Source of the DNA: WAOL01 sp964399035 | GTDB lineage: Archaea > Thermoproteota > Thermoprotei_A > Sulfolobales > NBVN01 | Length of the DNA stretch: 21,230 nt | Reading direction: 5' to 3' | Assembly (NCBI GenBank): GCA_964399035.1 | Contig: CAYNPH010000011.1 | Span: 1 to 21,230, forward strand | In this document: piece by piece, positions 1 to 7,159 of the stretch | How the letters are laid out: every line of letters begins with the position of its first letter | Position numbering within the stretch: the stretch's first letter is position 1 | Position numbers and translations under genes: made by a program | The notes under the pieces: generated by a model | What the model saw: only the letters and a program-made list of their open reading frames with translations | Told to the model about the DNA's origin: nothing | The model's database searches: none

Positions 1-681
1 GGGTGTTGCTGTGATGTTTTGGTTGTCTGCGTAGTTTAGGTTTGCTGGTTGGTTTGTTGGTGTTAGTGTTCCTGTTAGGGCTGTGTATGCGTATACGTTT
101 CCTGCTCTTGTTTGTGGTGTTGGTATTATTGCTGTTCCTGCCCATGTGGTGGTTCCTGGCCCGGCTATTCTTGGTAGGTATGTGTTTGCTAGTGTTGCTT
201 GCACGCCGGGTAGTGTTGTTGCGTTTGTTGTTGGTATCGGGTATGTTGCTTTGAATGCATTCCCTAGTTTTGATATTAGTGTTATTGCGTAGGTTGATGC
301 TGGGCTTAGCGGTTTTGCCGTGGTTATTGTTATTGTTGTTTTTGTTAGTGGTGCTACGTATTTTTCGGGTGTTATTTTACCTACTAGTTTGAGTGTGTTG
401 TTCCTTATTATGTAGGCTACGAGGATGACGGGTTCCGTGCCGTCGTTTGTTACGGTGATCGTTACTGAGGTTCCTGAGATTGTTATTGAGTTGATTGCTA
501 GTTTTTCCTGTTGTTTTTTCAGGAGCAGTTTATTTGCCTGTATTACGTTGGAGGTCGTTGTTGCCATTTGCTGCATTATGAATGTGAACGCTAGTAGGAA
601 GGCTAGGAGTGTCGCTAGGATGAATATCGCCGCTATTATTGTTGAGACGGCTTTCCTCTTTCTTTTGTTTTTTGTCTTCGT
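1..681 (-). CDS. Type IV pilin-like surface protein, partial (C-terminus beyond window), apparent ACG start
   Basis: An open frame of 227 codons on the minus strand runs off the left edge. Its N-terminus, read from an ACG at 681-679, is MKTKNKRKRKA followed by VSTIIAAIFILA and a further hydrophobic stretch. This is a textbook archaeal class III signal: a basic stretch, Lys-Ala at the prepilin peptidase site, then Val-Ser and a hydrophobic helix. The rest is Thr/Ala/Asn-rich and beta-like, as in pilins and adhesins. No ATG, GTG or TTG lies between the in-frame TGA (690-688) and the signal. The ACG sits six bases after a GAGGTGA ribosome binding site. An out-of-frame GTG (691-689) would reach this frame if the six-A run at 668-673 were one base shorter. 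The gene follows the next pilin-like gene by about 14 bases, so the two are probably co-transcribed. Codons are strikingly A-ending and T-poor. Family placement is inferred from the signal; the specific role (pilus subunit or adhesin) is unknown. Confidence 0.72.
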
Positions 682-695
682 TTTGTCTCACCTCG

Positions 696-1166
696 TTACG
701 CAGTTATGTATGTGATTAGTTTGACTTCGTTTGGCCCGGTTAGTATTACTTCGTAAGTGTTTCCGGGGGTTAGCGTGTAGCTTATTATTAGTTCGTTTAC
801 ACCGCTTGGTAGCTGTGTGCCAAATCCTTGTACTAGATCCGTTTTAGGTACTAGTTGCTTGTTGATGTAGGCTGTGTCAATTATTACTGGGGCACTATCG
901 TTGCCTACGTACACGAATACATGTATTGTTGAGTCCGTTGAGTTATAGTACGCGTCAACTATGCTTGCTTGGAGCTGCGCTATATTATTTATCCTCTCAA
1001 GATCCTGACTTAGCCTGCTGTATTGGGCGTCTATCGCTGCCTTCGCTGAGAGGTAGAAGGTCGTTCCTACGGCTACCGCTATTAGTATGAGTAGGGTTAC
1101 GGAAATAATTTCGGAAACTCCTTTCTTGGCCCAACGCTTTTTCATTCCCGTCTTAGTTAGCAGCAT
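696..1166 (-). CDS. Archaeal type IV pilin-like protein
   Basis: This 156-residue protein has the N-terminus of an archaellin/type IV pilin precursor. Residues 9-16 are basic and end in Lys-Lys-Gly, followed by VSEIISVTLLILIAVAVG, so prepilin peptidase cleavage after Gly16 is expected. The mature N-terminal helix would pack into a filament or anchor the protein in the membrane. The remainder looks like a small beta domain. It is upstream of, and probably in one operon with, a second pilin-like gene (14-base gap). The ATG at 1166 is preceded by an AGGT; a second ATG at residue 8 gives an equally good signal. No pilus assembly ATPase or platform protein is in the window, so whether it builds adhesion pili or is a minor pilin cannot be told. 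The class assignment is strong and the exact function is not. Confidence 0.8.
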   Translation of the reverse strand: MLLTKTGMKKRWAKKGVSEIISVTLLILIAVAVGTTFYLSAKAAIDAQYSRLSQDLERINNIAQLQASIVDAYYNSTDSTIHVFVYVGNDSAPVIIDTAYINKQLVPKTDLVQGFGTQLPSGVNELIISYTLTPGNTYEVILTGPNEVKLITYITA

Positions 1167-1221
1167 TGTTTTTACCTAATCATATTATTTTGTTGGGTGA
1201 CTTAAATCTAGCCTGCGTTGG

Positions 1222-2367
1222 CTACAGCACTACCTCGCCTTCCTTCTCTATGCTCGACCTTATTTCCTTGTATGGTAGGATGATTGTGTTCTTGGCTATT
1301 AGCACCTCATCATCTATGACTATTTCGTCACCGAGCACCGTGCCGGGCATTATGCGGACCCACCTGCCGACGTATGTTCTCTCGCCTATCACTGACCCCG
1401 TTATGTGGGCCGGCCCCTCCACGACTACCCTTTCTAGGAGTACGGAGTCCTTTATCCTAGTTAGCGGTCCTATCTCGCAGCCATCCCCGACAACGGCTAG
1501 GGGGCCCACGACGCTTCCTTGTGATAGTTTCACTCCTTCGCCAATAAATGATGGTTGAATTACTTCCGCATTATCCACGTCTGCTGATGGTGCGACGTAG
1601 CCGTTTGGGTACATGTGCTGTAATGCTTGGAAGTTTGCCTTCATGTAGTCTTTAGGCACCCCTATGTCTGACCATATGCCGTTGTGTACGTACCCGTATA
1701 TTACGCGATCCTCAACCATCTTCGGTATGACGTGCTTCGATAGTTTGAAGGGCGGCTTGACGTTGAAGTACTTGAGGGCTTCTGGCTCGAAAACGTAGAT
1801 GCCGGCGTTAATTAGGTTGCTCCTTGCTTCACCTCTGGACGGCTTCTCGATGAAGTCTACGATCCTGTCTGTTTCGTCAAGTAGCGCGACACCGTACCTT
1901 GATGGGTCCTCGACTCGGGTTAGTACGAGGGTTGCTAGCCCTCCCGCACTGCGGTGGAACCTTATTAGGTCGTTGAAGTCCACGTCGCTGAATATGTCGC
2001 CGTACACTACTAGGAAGGTCTCGTCAAGCCCGAATGTTTCCTTAACCATGAGTATGGGTCCGCCGTCGCCGAGGGGCTTAACTTCCTCGGCGTACTCGAT
2101 CTCGACACCGTATTCCGAGCCGTCACCGTACTTTCTCTTAATCATTTCGGATAGGTACCTCACGGAAAGTATTACTCGCTTAATCCCGGCCTCACGCAAG
2201 CTACTTAAGATCCAGTCCAGTAATGGCCTATTCAGCACTGGTAAGAGTGGCTTAGGCCTTGTGAGCGTTAGGGGCCTCAGCCTCGTTGCGAAGCCCCCTG
2301 CCAGAACTATCGCTGTGTCGATGCCCTCACCCACGCTTAATCCCCATACTTTAACTGCGTCAACCAT
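1222..2367 (-). CDS. Sugar-phosphate nucleotidyltransferase with left-handed beta-helix domain
   Basis: This 381-residue protein belongs to the family that transfers a nucleotide from an NTP to a sugar 1-phosphate, making NDP-sugars for glycans. Near residues 19-40 it has the signature GGFATRLRPLT followed by PKPLLP (nucleotide binding). PLGDGGPI is at 98-105, the metal-binding GDI at 123-125, and EKPS at 174-177, followed by an NAGIYVF strand. Residues from about 255 onward contain repeated I/V-G-x-G hexapeptides typical of a left-handed beta-helix, as in GCD1/GlmU-like enzymes. Substrate (mannose or glucose 1-phosphate, or an aminosugar) cannot be decided from sequence. It lies beside the pilin genes and may feed N-glycosylation of surface proteins (inference). 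An ATG at 2367 is the longest start. A GTG at codon 12 (2334) is an alternative that leaves the nucleotide-binding motif intact. Confidence 0.85.
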   Translation of the reverse strand: MVDAVKVWGLSVGEGIDTAIVLAGGFATRLRPLTLTRPKPLLPVLNRPLLDWILSSLREAGIKRVILSVRYLSEMIKRKYGDGSEYGVEIEYAEEVKPLGDGGPILMVKETFGLDETFLVVYGDIFSDVDFNDLIRFHRSAGGLATLVLTRVEDPSRYGVALLDETDRIVDFIEKPSRGEARSNLINAGIYVFEPEALKYFNVKPPFKLSKHVIPKMVEDRVIYGYVHNGIWSDIGVPKDYMKANFQALQHMYPNGYVAPSADVDNAEVIQPSFIGEGVKLSQGSVVGPLAVVGDGCEIGPLTRIKDSVLLERVVVEGPAHITGSVIGERTYVGRWVRIMPGTVLGDEIVIDDEVLIAKNTIILPYKEIRSSIEKEGEVVL

Positions 2368-2375
2368 TAAAGAAA
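2365..2375 (+). promoter_or_regulatory. TATA-like box of the NTPase gene
   Basis: The AT-rich string CATTAAAGAAA is centred about 26 bases before the GTG at 2396, the spacing expected between an archaeal TATA box and the transcription start. This makes a leaderless transcript beginning at the GTG likely. The box overlaps the 5' end of the divergent nucleotidyltransferase gene. Confidence 0.45.
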
Positions 2376-2395
2376 CTGCTTAGAGAACAGCTTAG

Positions 2396-2968
2396 GTGAG
2401 CATGGCATTGGGCTTGACAGGAAAACCTGAGGTTGTTGTCGCCGCAGGAACTAAGAACCCTAGTAAGGTGGCCGGTATAAGGGCCGCGTTCACTGAGTTA
2501 CTGAGGGTTAACATTAAGGTAATCCCCGTAGCTGTCGACCCGGGCGTACCTCCACAACCATTAGGAATCAGTGAGATCCTCTTAGGGGCTAAGAACAGGT
2601 GCTTGCAGGCTCTCGCAATGATTAAGGACGCTGACTTCGGTGTGGGGGTTGAGGCAGGTATATATAGGGTGGAGGACAGGTACTACGATGTTCAGATAGC
2701 CGTCATACGGGACTCTAATGGCTTAATGTCCATGGGTTTCTCTCCATCCTTCCAGGTACCACCACCTTTCGCTGACGCCTTGGTTAAGGGAGAGGCTAGG
2801 GAGCTAGAGGTAGTTGTGGATAGATACTTCGGGACTAGGGACATAGGAGAGAAAGGTGGACTCATAAAGATACTTACTAAGGGTGTCGTGACGCGTGAGC
2901 ACCTAACACGAGATGCTGTCTTAATGGCTCTCATACCTTGGGTGAATAAGGAACTCTACGAGCATTGA
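2396..2968 (+). CDS. Inosine/xanthosine triphosphatase (YjjX/DUF84 family)
   Basis: This 190-residue protein matches the YjjX/DUF84 family of house-cleaning phosphatases, which hydrolyse ITP and XTP so that they are not built into nucleic acids. Visible landmarks are the N-terminal strand with AAGTKNPSKV (residues 16-25), AVDPGVPPQPLG (46-57), GAKNRC (64-69) and GVGVEAGI (82-89), the usual order in this family. Length is typical. A GTG at 2396 is placed correctly for a leaderless message (see the box at 2365). The ATG at 2402 is the alternative, only 2-3 bases after the GGTGA. It faces away from the sugar nucleotidyltransferase with a gap of under 30 bases. A close relative acting on other noncanonical nucleotides cannot be excluded. 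Confidence 0.85.
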   Translation: MSMALGLTGKPEVVVAAGTKNPSKVAGIRAAFTELLRVNIKVIPVAVDPGVPPQPLGISEILLGAKNRCLQALAMIKDADFGVGVEAGIYRVEDRYYDVQIAVIRDSNGLMSMGFSPSFQVPPPFADALVKGEARELEVVVDRYFGTRDIGEKGGLIKILTKGVVTREHLTRDAVLMALIPWVNKELYEH

Positions 2969-2998
2969 TTGCCTTAAACCATTAGGGTTCAGGAAAAA

Positions 2999-3011
2999 CT
3001 TAACTTATTAA
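2999..3011 (+). promoter_or_regulatory. TATA-like box of the eL38 / transporter operon
   Basis: The AT-rich stretch CTTAACTTATTAA is centred about 24-26 bases before the first GTG (3031) of the eL38 frame. The following genes are closely spaced on the same strand, so this may drive eL38, the fused ATPase and the T component together. Confidence 0.4.
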
Positions 3012-3042
3012 CCCTACCGCTACTTCATGGGTGGTGTTAGGC

Positions 3043-3285
3043 GTGCCTATAGAGGTACGAGACAGGGAGGAGTTCATAGAGATTAGCGCGAGGGCGTCGG
3101 AAATACGTGTCGTTAGGAACGAGAAGGAAGGCATAGCGAAGGTTAAGGCAAGGACAAGGAGGTACCTATACACCATTAAGGTGCCGCTAAACGAGCTCTC
3201 CGACTTCCTGAAGAAACTGAAGTGCAACAAGATAGTGGAGATAGGGAGGAAAGGAGAGAGGGAGGAAGTGACCCCCTCGTCCTGA
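3043..3285 (+). CDS. rpl38e: Probable ribosomal protein eL38
   Basis: This is a small basic protein of about 80 residues. It begins MPIEVRD, has a helix rich in Glu/Ala, then VKARTRRYLYTIKVPLNEL and a final amphipathic helix. The RYLYTI strand and the overall pattern match eukaryotic and crenarchaeal eL38 of the large ribosomal subunit. I chose the GTG at 3043 because it gives the usual MPxEV start and has GGTG six bases upstream. A GTG at 3031, in frame, adds four residues and would suit a leaderless message. The frame ends in a charged tail (Lys/Glu-rich then TPSS) slightly longer than the family core. It lies 10 bases before the transporter ATPase gene, an unusual neighbour for a ribosomal protein. 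eL38 presence would favour the Thermoproteota. The assignment rests on short-protein similarity, so confidence is moderate. Confidence 0.68.
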   Translation: MPIEVRDREEFIEISARASEIRVVRNEKEGIAKVKARTRRYLYTIKVPLNELSDFLKKLKCNKIVEIGRKGEREEVTPSS

Positions 3286-3295
3286 GCGGGAGTAA

Positions 3296-4780
3296 ATGAT
3301 GATTGAAGAACATGGTGATGCATCGCTAGAAGCGTACGTCGAGGAGGCATCATATCCGTCCAAACGAGGTGCCGTCAAAAACTCTTTTTTCAGCGCGAGT
3401 GCCGGGGAACTAACGCTCATTGCCGGCCCGTCAGGGTCGGGAAAAACTACACTACTATTAGCAATCACCGGTGTTCTGAAACACTTACTCCAAGGCAACG
3501 TTAAGGGCAGGGTTAACCTAGCTGGCATAGATCCCCTCACGGAGGAGGGCTTCAACGAAGTCCCGAGGATCGTTGGGGCAGTCATGCAGGACCCCGACAA
3601 GCAATTAGCCATGCCCACACCATACGATGAGGTCTCCTTCACCCTAGAGAACCTAGGCGTAAGCGATGAAGGTAGGGTATGGAGCGTGTTGAAGGAGTAC
3701 GGTCTGGAGGAGCACGCGTTCAAGCCCGTCGAGCACCTATCGGGAGGTCAGCAACGCAGGCTAGTAATAGCTGCCGCGCTAGCGCATGATCCTGACATAG
3801 TTGTGCTTGATGAACCAACAGCGTCGCTTGATCCATGGGGTATTAAGTTGTTGAAGGAGAACATTACGCGGTTACTGAGGAGAGGGAAGACTGTAGTTGT
3901 GGTTGAGCATAAAGTAAGGTATTTCCTTAACATGACCTCGAGAGCCTACGTAATCAAGGATGGGGTAATCACCGCCGAGTACCGTAGGGATAAGTTACTT
4001 TCAGGCGATACGCTGAGGGAGTTACTCATGACAGGGATAGACGCGCTACCCCCGGAAGCCCATGTGCGTGATGTTAGGAGTAGGGAGGGAGGAGATGAGG
4101 TTGCGGTCTCACTCAACAACTTAACCTGCGGGTACGGCGACGTCGTCGTGCTTGAGGACGTCAGTATGGAGCTTCGAGCTGGCGAAGTGGGTGTTCTTGT
4201 CGGCCCTAATGGGTCTGGTAAGACTACGTTGCTGAAGTGCATTGCTGGTTTACTGGAGCCTGTGGACGGTTACGTTAGGGTAATGGGTGAGGACCCTAGG
4301 CGTGCTGGTGTCAGGCCTCGCGGCAGGCTGGTTTTTTACGTGCCTCAGATACCAGACTATACGTTTGTTTCGAGCTCCGTGGAGGGTGAGTTGAAGGAGG
4401 TTTCTAAGAAGGCGGGTGTAGCCTTCGGGGACCTAGTTGATATTGCCCCGTGGGTTAAGGAGGCACTACAACGACCCCCGTACAGGTTGAGCCATGGTCA
4501 GCGTAGGTGGCTAGCCTTAAGCGTAGGGGTTGCGTACATGCCTAAGGCCCTCCTCTTGGATGAGCCGACAACCGGTTTGGACCTCAGGTTCATGGGTGAG
4601 TTAAGGCGTTTGCTTACCAAGGCTATTAGGGCTGGAACAGCTGTGCTCATAGCCACACATGACCCACGTCTCGTAGCGGAGGTCGCTGATAGGGCATTCA
4701 TCGTTGATTGTAAAAGGGTGCGTGAGGTGAGCGTTATTGACGCACTCAAGTACTTGGAGAAACCGTTACATGAGTCGTGA
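3296..4780 (+). CDS. ECF transporter double ATPase (two fused ABC domains, YkoD-like)
   Basis: One 494-residue chain carries two complete ABC ATPase domains, as in YkoD of the YkoEDC pyrimidine/thiamine-precursor transporter. Domain 1: Walker A GPSGSGKT at 44-51, Q-loop glutamine 98, LSGGQ at 148-152, Walker B ending in LDEP at 171-174, switch His205. Domain 2: GPNGSGKT at 303-310, Q351, LSHGQ at 398-402, LDEP at 421-424, switch His455. Both sites look catalytically intact; only the second signature is slightly degenerate (Ser-His-Gly-Gln). The chain would sit on the cytoplasmic face and power uptake with the T component. The ATG at 3296 follows GGGAG closely. Its stop overlaps the T-component gene by 11 bases, implying coupled translation. 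Substrate is inferred from the YkoE and TenA genes downstream. It could instead be a shared energizing module. Confidence 0.9.
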   Translation: MMIEEHGDASLEAYVEEASYPSKRGAVKNSFFSASAGELTLIAGPSGSGKTTLLLAITGVLKHLLQGNVKGRVNLAGIDPLTEEGFNEVPRIVGAVMQDPDKQLAMPTPYDEVSFTLENLGVSDEGRVWSVLKEYGLEEHAFKPVEHLSGGQQRRLVIAAALAHDPDIVVLDEPTASLDPWGIKLLKENITRLLRRGKTVVVVEHKVRYFLNMTSRAYVIKDGVITAEYRRDKLLSGDTLRELLMTGIDALPPEAHVRDVRSREGGDEVAVSLNNLTCGYGDVVVLEDVSMELRAGEVGVLVGPNGSGKTTLLKCIAGLLEPVDGYVRVMGEDPRRAGVRPRGRLVFYVPQIPDYTFVSSSVEGELKEVSKKAGVAFGDLVDIAPWVKEALQRPPYRLSHGQRRWLALSVGVAYMPKALLLDEPTTGLDLRFMGELRRLLTKAIRAGTAVLIATHDPRLVAEVADRAFIVDCKRVREVSVIDALKYLEKPLHES

Positions 4781-5555
4781 AGGGATCGTGGATCCGGCGG
4801 TCCTCTTCATTTACGGGCTTGTATTAACCCTAGTGCTATTTGTTGATCGCGATGCCTTAAGCCTCGCTCTGATAGGGGTGCCAAACGCGTTCGTCGGGTT
4901 CGCGTTGGGGTGGAGGAAGTATAAGGTACTCATAGTACTCTTCTTCATAGGTTTCGTCGGATTAGCCATTAACGCGTTACTACTTACCAACGTTGGGCCT
5001 GCCGTGCTGGTGGTAGGGCCGCTCATTGTTAGGGCTGGAGCCGTAAATACGTTCGTAACCATAGGTCTCAGGATAACGGGCATAGCTGGTGTAGCGTTCC
5101 TCTTCGTTTCCCTCGTTGATCCGGCGTTAACCGTTAGGAGCTTAGAGAGGGAGTTAAGGTTGCCGAAAGGAGTGTGTTTCGCGTTGGCGTACGCCCTACG
5201 GTTAATTGACTTGATGAGTAAGGACCTAAGGGAAGTTCAAGGTGTGCGTGTTCTACGAGGTTATAGATCGGTGCCGATAACGCCTTCGGACATTAAGTCA
5301 GTGCTAACCCCTTTACTGAGTGTTGGGTACGAGAGGGCCTTATGGGTAGGCATAGCCGCGGAATTGCGTGGCTTCAGGCTGCGTAAGGTTAGGAAGGAGC
5401 CGCTGAGGATCGGGTGGAGGGAGGCTATGGTGCTTATACTGCTTGCTTTACAGATCATCATAGCCCTTGCAGGGATGCTCGGATACCTTCGATTAATAGT
5501 GCCGTACATACCGTTCACCAGCTCGTGGTTCATTGGGTTGTTTGGGGTCTTTTAG
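4770..5555 (+). CDS. ecfT: ECF transporter transmembrane T component (EcfT/CbiQ family)
   Basis: This 261-residue, very hydrophobic protein with about five or six membrane segments is the T component of an energy-coupling-factor transporter. It joins the ATPases to the substrate-binding S protein. The two cytoplasmic coupling helices are recognisable. The first is ALRLIDLMSKDLREVQGVR followed by LRGYR; the second is AAELRGFRLRK. Both hold the conserved Arg-Gly element that docks into the ATPase grooves. The frame is open upstream to 4737, but I chose the ATG at 4770 because it overlaps the end of the double-ATPase gene (ATG within the last 11 bases), the usual coupled arrangement. The C-terminus ends with a hydrophobic segment just before a GC-rich spacer. 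Substrate specificity is not determined by this subunit. Confidence 0.88.
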   Translation: MSREGIVDPAVLFIYGLVLTLVLFVDRDALSLALIGVPNAFVGFALGWRKYKVLIVLFFIGFVGLAINALLLTNVGPAVLVVGPLIVRAGAVNTFVTIGLRITGIAGVAFLFVSLVDPALTVRSLERELRLPKGVCFALAYALRLIDLMSKDLREVQGVRVLRGYRSVPITPSDIKSVLTPLLSVGYERALWVGIAAELRGFRLRKVRKEPLRIGWREAMVLILLALQIIIALAGMLGYLRLIVPYIPFTSSWFIGLFGVF

Positions 5556-5556
5556 G

Positions 5557-5640
5557 GTCTCCCTCCCCACGGGCGGGTTCATCACGGCTGGGTATTCCCC
5601 CTCGCCTGGCTCACCGAGTTCATCCCCACTCCTAGAGCAC
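5557..5640 (-). pseudogene. Possible relic of an IS605-type OrfB (TnpB-like) C-terminal tail
   Basis: The 280-base spacer between ecfT and the ykoE-like gene contains a GC-rich stretch unlike its surroundings. On the minus strand it can be read without stops as SGDELGEPGEGEYPAVMN and then PPVGRETLKD. A Gly/Glu-rich linker ending in a MNPPxGRE-type tail resembles, from memory, the extreme C-termini of TnpB-like proteins in thermophilic archaea. No zinc ribbon, catalytic domain or element ends are present. If correct, it is a fragment left by an old insertion between the T and S genes. The similarity is from recollection only, so it may equally be an unrelated structured spacer. Confidence 0.25.
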
Positions 5641-5797
5641 GTATTCCGGGAACACTTATAGACCCCACATACATGACAGCCCTAAAAGGGGCTTAAGCAA
5701 CCTTAAAAGACTTCAAAAAGAAAACTGCTCGCTAATCACTCGCGTTTGAGCTACAATACTATTCGGCAGGGTATTGAAGCTCTTGCGGAACACTAAA

Positions 5798-5806
5798 CCT
5801 TTAAGC
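5798..5806 (+). promoter_or_regulatory. TATA-like box before ykoE-tenA
   Basis: CCTTTAAGC is centred about 34 bases before the GTG at 5836, predicting a transcript start near 5828 with a very short leader containing part of the GAGGGTG ribosome binding site. It suggests that the substrate component and TenA have their own promoter, separate from the ATPase and T genes. Confidence 0.4.
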
Positions 5807-5835
5807 ATTATTGATTATGTCTTCGAGGGTGCTTC

Positions 5836-6366
5836 GTGAAGAGGTATACCGTGGTTGACTGGGCTATACTGGGCCTAGTCGCCGTAGTTACTGGTGTGAT
5901 ATTCACGTTTACGTGGAACGTTTATTACATTGGGAAGGCCATAGGAGGACCTGTCGTCGCTAGAGCCTTGTCCTACGGACTATGGTTCATAGGGGCCCCA
6001 CTAGCTGCCTCCCTCATAAGGAAACCTGCCTCAGCGTTCCTAGGGGAAACACTGGGCGCGCTTGTTGAGACTTTCCTGCCAAACGCGGGCGGCTTCACAA
6101 ACTTAATATACGGTATCTGCCAAGGTATCGCCTCTGAGATCGCGTACGCTATATTCGGGTACCGTAAGTGGGGTATCCTGCAGGGCATGCTGGCGGGAGC
6201 ATTTGCTGGTCCCGTGGCAGTCGCGCTGGATGCGATACTGTTTCAGTCCCTCGCGACGCCGCCAGTGATGCTTGCTTGGACCGTGGCATCCATAGTTAGC
6301 GGTGCTGTCTACGGTGCTATAGCGTCAGCTATAGGTAGGACCGTGCGGGGAGGCAGTAAGGAATGA
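5836..6366 (+). CDS. ykoE: YkoE-like S component of a thiamine-pyrimidine (HMP/thiamine) ECF transporter
   Basis: This 176-residue protein has about five membrane helices and looks like YkoE, the substrate-binding unit of YkoEDC. Family hallmarks seen are a YGLWFIG helix end near 47-53, RKPASAFLGETLGALVE near 62-78 (the Arg-Lys-Pro then Glu pattern), a glycine-rich GGFTNLIYG followed by GICQGIASEI around 85-102, and FGYRKW at 107-112. It would bind the pyrimidine precursor or thiamine in the membrane and work with the T component and double ATPase upstream. The GTG start at 5836 has GAGGGTG five bases before it. Its TGA overlaps the ATG of tenA (ATGA), a coupled pair that strongly supports the thiamine link. 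Exact ligand (HMP, aminopyrimidine or thiamine) is not resolved. Confidence 0.85.
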   Translation: MKRYTVVDWAILGLVAVVTGVIFTFTWNVYYIGKAIGGPVVARALSYGLWFIGAPLAASLIRKPASAFLGETLGALVETFLPNAGGFTNLIYGICQGIASEIAYAIFGYRKWGILQGMLAGAFAGPVAVALDAILFQSLATPPVMLAWTVASIVSGAVYGAIASAIGRTVRGGSKE

Positions 6367-7040
6367 TGCGCGTCGCCAGACCACCCTCCAAATTAAGCGC
6401 TTACTTGCGAAGGAAGGCTGACCCAATATGGAAGAAGATCTTCGTGCACCCCTTCGTGAGGGAGCTTTACTCGGGAACCCTCCCTCTTGGGAAGTTTAAG
6501 TACTACGTTATTCAAGACTACAACTACTTAGTCGTGATGATGAAGTGCTTAGCCCTAGCCGCGTCTAAGGCTGACTTCGAGCTCGGCAAGCTAGCGCTGG
6601 AACTTGCTTATGAAGACGCCACCATAGAGATGAGGAACTACGAGAAACTGATTGAAGAGATCGGGTTAAGTATGGATGAAGTTACTCGTGCCGAACCCTC
6701 ACCAACTGCTTTTGCGTACTCTAACTTTCTACTCACGACATGCTCCTTGGGCACACCGTTAGATTGCTTGGTAGCTATCCTACCGTGTTTCTGGAGTTAC
6801 TTAGAAATAGGGAGGCGTAATGAGTACCTGCTGAGGAGCAATAACAATCCCATGTACCGTAGATGGTGTTCCGCCTACGTAAGTAAGGAGTATGAGGAAC
6901 TCGTTAACGAGTTGATAAGGGCAGTTGATCTGCAGGACTTCACGAACCTAAGGAGGCTTGAGGAACTCTTCATCACAGGCTCCCGGTACGAATACATGTT
7001 TTGGGATGCCGCGTACAGGATGGAGAAGTGGCCCGTTTAG
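6363..7040 (+). CDS. tenA: TenA family aminopyrimidine aminohydrolase / thiaminase II
   Basis: This 225-residue all-helical protein matches TenA, which releases hydroxymethylpyrimidine from thiamine breakdown products so it can be reused for thiamine synthesis. Catalytic landmarks are the QDYNYL helix at 51-56 (Asp52), the nucleophile Cys142 in ILPCFWSYLEIG (the cysteine-bearing TenA_C class), and a C-terminal Glu210 in SRYEYMFWD followed by a Trp (EKWP). These are the residues used by the Bacillus enzyme. Its ATG overlaps the stop of the YkoE-like gene. The unit reads as import of a pyrimidine precursor followed by its conversion. No ThiD, ThiE or ThiC gene is in the window. The frame stays open for 35 codons after the TAG, without a recognisable domain. 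Confidence 0.9.
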   Translation: MMRVARPPSKLSAYLRRKADPIWKKIFVHPFVRELYSGTLPLGKFKYYVIQDYNYLVVMMKCLALAASKADFELGKLALELAYEDATIEMRNYEKLIEEIGLSMDEVTRAEPSPTAFAYSNFLLTTCSLGTPLDCLVAILPCFWSYLEIGRRNEYLLRSNNNPMYRRWCSAYVSKEYEELVNELIRAVDLQDFTNLRRLEELFITGSRYEYMFWDAAYRMEKWPV

Positions 7041-7159
7041 CAACAAGGTCTTTGGAGGATGAGAGAAGGTGTCAGGGCGGATTACACTCATCACACCTCA
7101 GAGATCGAGGGCTTCATCAACCACTACTCTTTATGCTCAAGCTGTTAATTACCCCTCTG

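Noticed and set aside
42..715. Three plus-strand ORFs (42-254, 83-292, 425-715)
   Set aside because: They are antisense shadows of the continuous minus-strand pilin-like frame, which has a proper signal peptide; their hydrophobic, repetitive composition comes from the GT-rich complement.
5414..5635. Plus-strand ORF of 73 codons overlapping the end of ecfT
   Set aside because: It is out of frame with the clear T-component gene, its product has no recognisable pattern, and it ends in the GC-rich spacer.
5556..5835. TPP riboswitch upstream of ykoE-tenA
   Set aside because: The thiamine context made it worth looking for, but the conserved CTGAGA and later helix sequences are not seen; only a TATA-like box and short leader are supported.
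7059..7148. 29-codon ORF after tenA with a nearby GGAGG
   Set aside because: It continues the tenA frame after the TAG, the GGAGG touches the ATG, and the peptide has no family features; more likely untranslated 3' sequence.
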